Source: Chloroflexi bacterium bin125
Lineage (GTDB): Bacteria > Chloroflexota > Dehalococcoidia > Bin125
Assembly: GCA_002239025.1 (NCBI GenBank)
Contig: MPNM01000002.1
Location: 124,001-188,000, forward strand
Direction of reading: 5' to 3'
DNA length: 64,000 bases
Part shown: piece after piece, positions 61,762 to 64,000 of the stretch
How the letters are laid out: the number at the start of each line of letters is the position of its first letter
How positions within the stretch are numbered: position 1 is the first letter of the stretch
Notes under the pieces: model-generated
The model's input: the letters and a program-made list of their open reading frames with translations, nothing else
Databases searched by the model: none
What the model was told of the DNA's origin: nothing
Position numbers and translations under genes: made by a program

Positions 61762-64000
61762 TGGATGTCCCGCTCAAGTGGCTGGCACAGTACGTCGATT
61801 GGGATTTCTCGGTCGAAGAGCTGGCTCATCGGCTCAGCATGGCCGGCGCAGAAGTCGAATCGATCAAGCGCAGCGGTGGCGACTGGGAGCACGTGGTGGT
61901 CGGTCGCGTTGCTGCCGTTGAGCAGCATCCAAATGCCGATCGCTTACGCCTCGCGACCGTCGACTATGGCGCAGACGAACTGCTGCAAGTCGTCTGTGGC
62001 GCTCCCAATCTGGCTCAGGGTCAGACGATCGCCTTCGCTCAGGTCGGCGCGCAACTGATTGATCCCGCCAGCCGCCAGCCGCGCAAACTGCGCAAGGGCA
62101 AGATTCGTGGCGTGACGTCGCTTGGAATGGTCTGTTCAGAGCGCGAACTGGGACTCTCGGACGAGCACGAGGGCATCCTTGAGCTCTCGACCGACGCCGC
62201 GCTGGGTACGCCGTTGTCCGACGTGCTTGGCGACGTGGTGCTCGACATAAAACCGACGCCGAATCGACCGGACCACTTCTCCATCCTCGGCATCGCCAGG
62301 GAAGTCGCGGCACTGACAGGAGGCGCGGTGAACGAGCCTCCGGCGTCCTACCCGGAGTCGGACGTTGTTGCAGATGAACGCACGAGTGTGGAGATTGAAG
62401 ACGCTGAGGGATGTCCCCGGTACACCGCGATCGTGATCGATGGCGTCACCGTCGGTCCTTCGCCGCAATGGATGCAGGACGCGCTGTCATCGGCGGGAAT
62501 GCGCCCAATCAACAACATCGTCGACGTGACCAACTACGTGATGTTGGAGTGGGGCCAGCCGCTGCACGCCTTCGATCACCATATTCTCCGCGAAGGCAGA
62601 ATCGTGGTGCGCCGCGCACGCGCCAGCGAACATTTGGAACTGTTGGACGGCTCTGAACTCAAGCTCCAGCCGGATGACCTCGTCATCGCCGATGCCGAGC
62701 GCGCAGTCGCGCTTGCAGGCATTATGGGCGGCGCCGAGTCGGAAATCTCAGATTCGACGACCACGATCCTGCTCGAAACTGCGAACTTCCAGGAGGCGTC
62801 GATCCGACGCAGCCGCGCGCGTCACACCGAAGGCGGCACCGAAGCCAGTCGGCGCTTTGAGAAATCACTCAATCCCGAGCTGGCTGAGCTTGCGGCCAGG
62901 CGCGCAGCAGCGCTGATCATCGAAACCGCCGGCGGGACTGCACTGGCGGGCATCGTTGATACGTATCCGGGACAGGTGCATCCTCCCCAGGTGGTCGTCA
63001 CCCAGCGAAGAATCGAACAGATCCTTGGGGTCCAGCCCAGCGTCGAACGAGTTCGCGGCATTCTCTCCGGTCTGGGCATCTCCAATCGTTGGCTGCCGCC
63101 CGATCGTTACGCGGTGACCTGCCCGCCCTGGCGCTCCGACATCATGGTTCCCGATGACGTCGTGGAGGAGATCGGGCGCATTGAGGGCTACGACAACCTG
63201 CCCTCGGCGCCATTGCCCGGCGCTGTGCCCGATCCTGAGATTGACGCGGAGCGCGACCTCGGCGAGCGGATTCGTGATGTCCTCTCGGGGTTGGGTTTGC
63301 GCGAGATCATCACTTACGTCGCTGTAGGCCAGGACGAGCTCGAGGCAGCCGGCGACGACTCAGCGTCGGTGCAGTTGCAAAATCCCATGAATGCTGCCCG
63401 TGACCGAATGCGGACCAGCCTGCGTCCCTGGGGCATGCAGACGTTCGCGTCCAATCAACGCCAGGCGCGAGGTCCGCTCGGACTCTACGAGGTCGGCAAG
63501 ACCTTCAAGGCGAGACGCGGCCAACAGCCGACCGAGGAGCGCATGTTGCTGGCGTTGATCGGCGGCGAGTCCGAGACGTCTGTTCATGGGGATCACGGAC
63601 GCGTACTGGACTTCTACGACGTCAAGGGCGTCATGGAGCAGTTGGGCGCCGGCCTCGAGGTGGAGTTTGGGTTGACGCCGAATGCTGAAGACGCGGCGCT
63701 CGTCGCCGGCCAATCGGCCAACATCTCGGTTCGCGGACAGCAGGTCGGCGTGTTGGGAAGAGTGTCTGCGCTTCATGCGTCTCGACTTGGCGTCGAGGGT
63801 GATGTCTTCGCTCTTGAGCTGTCGATCACAGCGCTGACGCCATTGCTTCGCGAATCAGCAGACGTAACCTCACCGTCCGTCTACCCGGCCGCCGTTGAAG
63901 ATCTGGCGTTGATCGTTGATGCCTCAACTGTCTCCGGCGACCTGGCGTCGGCGATTGCCGGTAATGGCCTGGTCGAAGCGGTCGAACTGTTCGACATCTA
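61761..64000 (+). CDS. pheT: phenylalanyl-tRNA synthetase beta subunit (3' end beyond window)
   Basis: 746 complete codons are visible, about 93% of the expected 800. In order: EMAP-like tRNA-binding domain (about 40-150; HPNADRLRLATVDYG), B3/4 editing region, B5, and the catalytic-like core (PPWRSDIMVPDDVVEEIGRI; SLRPWGMQTF). The C-terminal FDX-ACB anticodon-binding domain has begun (PAAVEDLALIVD) and is cut at the window edge. Operon pheS-pheT with translational overlap. Confidence 0.96.
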   Translation, partial: MDVPLKWLAQYVDWDFSVEELAHRLSMAGAEVESIKRSGGDWEHVVVGRVAAVEQHPNADRLRLATVDYGADELLQVVCGAPNLAQGQTIAFAQVGAQLIDPASRQPRKLRKGKIRGVTSLGMVCSERELGLSDEHEGILELSTDAALGTPLSDVLGDVVLDIKPTPNRPDHFSILGIAREVAALTGGAVNEPPASYPESDVVADERTSVEIEDAEGCPRYTAIVIDGVTVGPSPQWMQDALSSAGMRPINNIVDVTNYVMLEWGQPLHAFDHHILREGRIVVRRARASEHLELLDGSELKLQPDDLVIADAERAVALAGIMGGAESEISDSTTTILLETANFQEASIRRSRARHTEGGTEASRRFEKSLNPELAELAARRAAALIIETAGGTALAGIVDTYPGQVHPPQVVVTQRRIEQILGVQPSVERVRGILSGLGISNRWLPPDRYAVTCPPWRSDIMVPDDVVEEIGRIEGYDNLPSAPLPGAVPDPEIDAERDLGERIRDVLSGLGLREIITYVAVGQDELEAAGDDSASVQLQNPMNAARDRMRTSLRPWGMQTFASNQRQARGPLGLYEVGKTFKARRGQQPTEERMLLALIGGESETSVHGDHGRVLDFYDVKGVMEQLGAGLEVEFGLTPNAEDAALVAGQSANISVRGQQVGVLGRVSALHASRLGVEGDVFALELSITALTPLLRESADVTSPSVYPAAVEDLALIVDASTVSGDLASAIAGNGLVEAVELFDI

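Overview
The window looks like a core-genome segment of a high-GC (about 60% by eye) bacterium, most likely Chloroflexota (SAR202/Dehalococcoidia/Thermomicrobia-like). Reasons: two coenzyme-F420-type enzymes, a YvcK protein with an N-terminal two-helix membrane extension, a DUF512 radical-SAM protein, a topoisomerase I that ends in a basic tail with no Cys4 zinc ribbons, frequent GTG/TTG starts, and several starts without a Shine-Dalgarno (SD) sequence but with a -10-like TANNNT box 6-7 nt upstream. The phylum call is inference: there is no rRNA or tRNA gene here. I found no prophage, transposase, CRISPR array or toxin-antitoxin pair. 52 protein genes are annotated; the first and last run off the window edges.

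Layout. 1-5171 (minus): hyuA-hyuB (hydantoinase/5-oxoprolinase), a small membrane protein and a secreted M28 peptidase. 5301-9658: bL25 (plus) converges on rlmN-fmt-secG-yvcK (minus). 9747-12929 (plus): three tandem aldo/keto reductase paralogues, followed by a 613-bp gene-free spacer between convergent 3' ends. 13543-18416: gatB (minus), then a calcineurin-type phosphoesterase, an AcuI-like reductase and an F420-type LLM oxidoreductase (plus), facing a DDN-type F420 protein (minus). 18438-24570 (minus): Ig/CARDB membrane protein, then the dnaG-rpoD operon with a good sigma-70 promoter. 24679-36291 (minus): an ordered string from a 94-aa membrane protein and a lamin-tail-domain surface protein through rluB, cmk, plsC, ispH, DUF512 and glmS to ppsA. 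36380-48278 (minus): a long tightly packed string glmU-CNNM-dprA-topA-xerC-aroQ-pepQ-efp-xseA-xseB-purN-like. 48475-57475 (plus): alaS-ruvX-mltG-aroE-hypothetical-aroC-aroKB fusion-acyP, with translational coupling at almost every junction. 57638-60592 (minus): RAM-domain protein, moeA, cytochrome P450. 60763 to the end (plus): pheS-pheT.

Functionally the genes cover translation (bL25, rlmN, fmt, gatB, efp, alaS, pheST), replication and repair (dnaG, topA, xerC, dprA, xseAB, ruvX), envelope precursors (glmS, glmU, mltG, ispH, plsC), the shikimate pathway (aroQ, aroE, aroC, aroKB; aroA and aroF are not here) and a redox set (AKRs, AcuI, F420 proteins, P450).

I see no clearly new multi-gene system. 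The best leads are small: (i) a 9-bp perfect inverted repeat enclosing three GATATCACC-type repeats ahead of ppsA; (ii) an EF-P with arginine at position 32; (iii) a triplicated 11-bp stop/start unit forming two three-codon mini-ORFs ahead of acyP; (iv) the AKR array; (v) the spacer at 12930-13542 with an orphan promoter and tandem repeats; (vi) two large anchored surface proteins with Ig/CARDB and lamin-tail domains.
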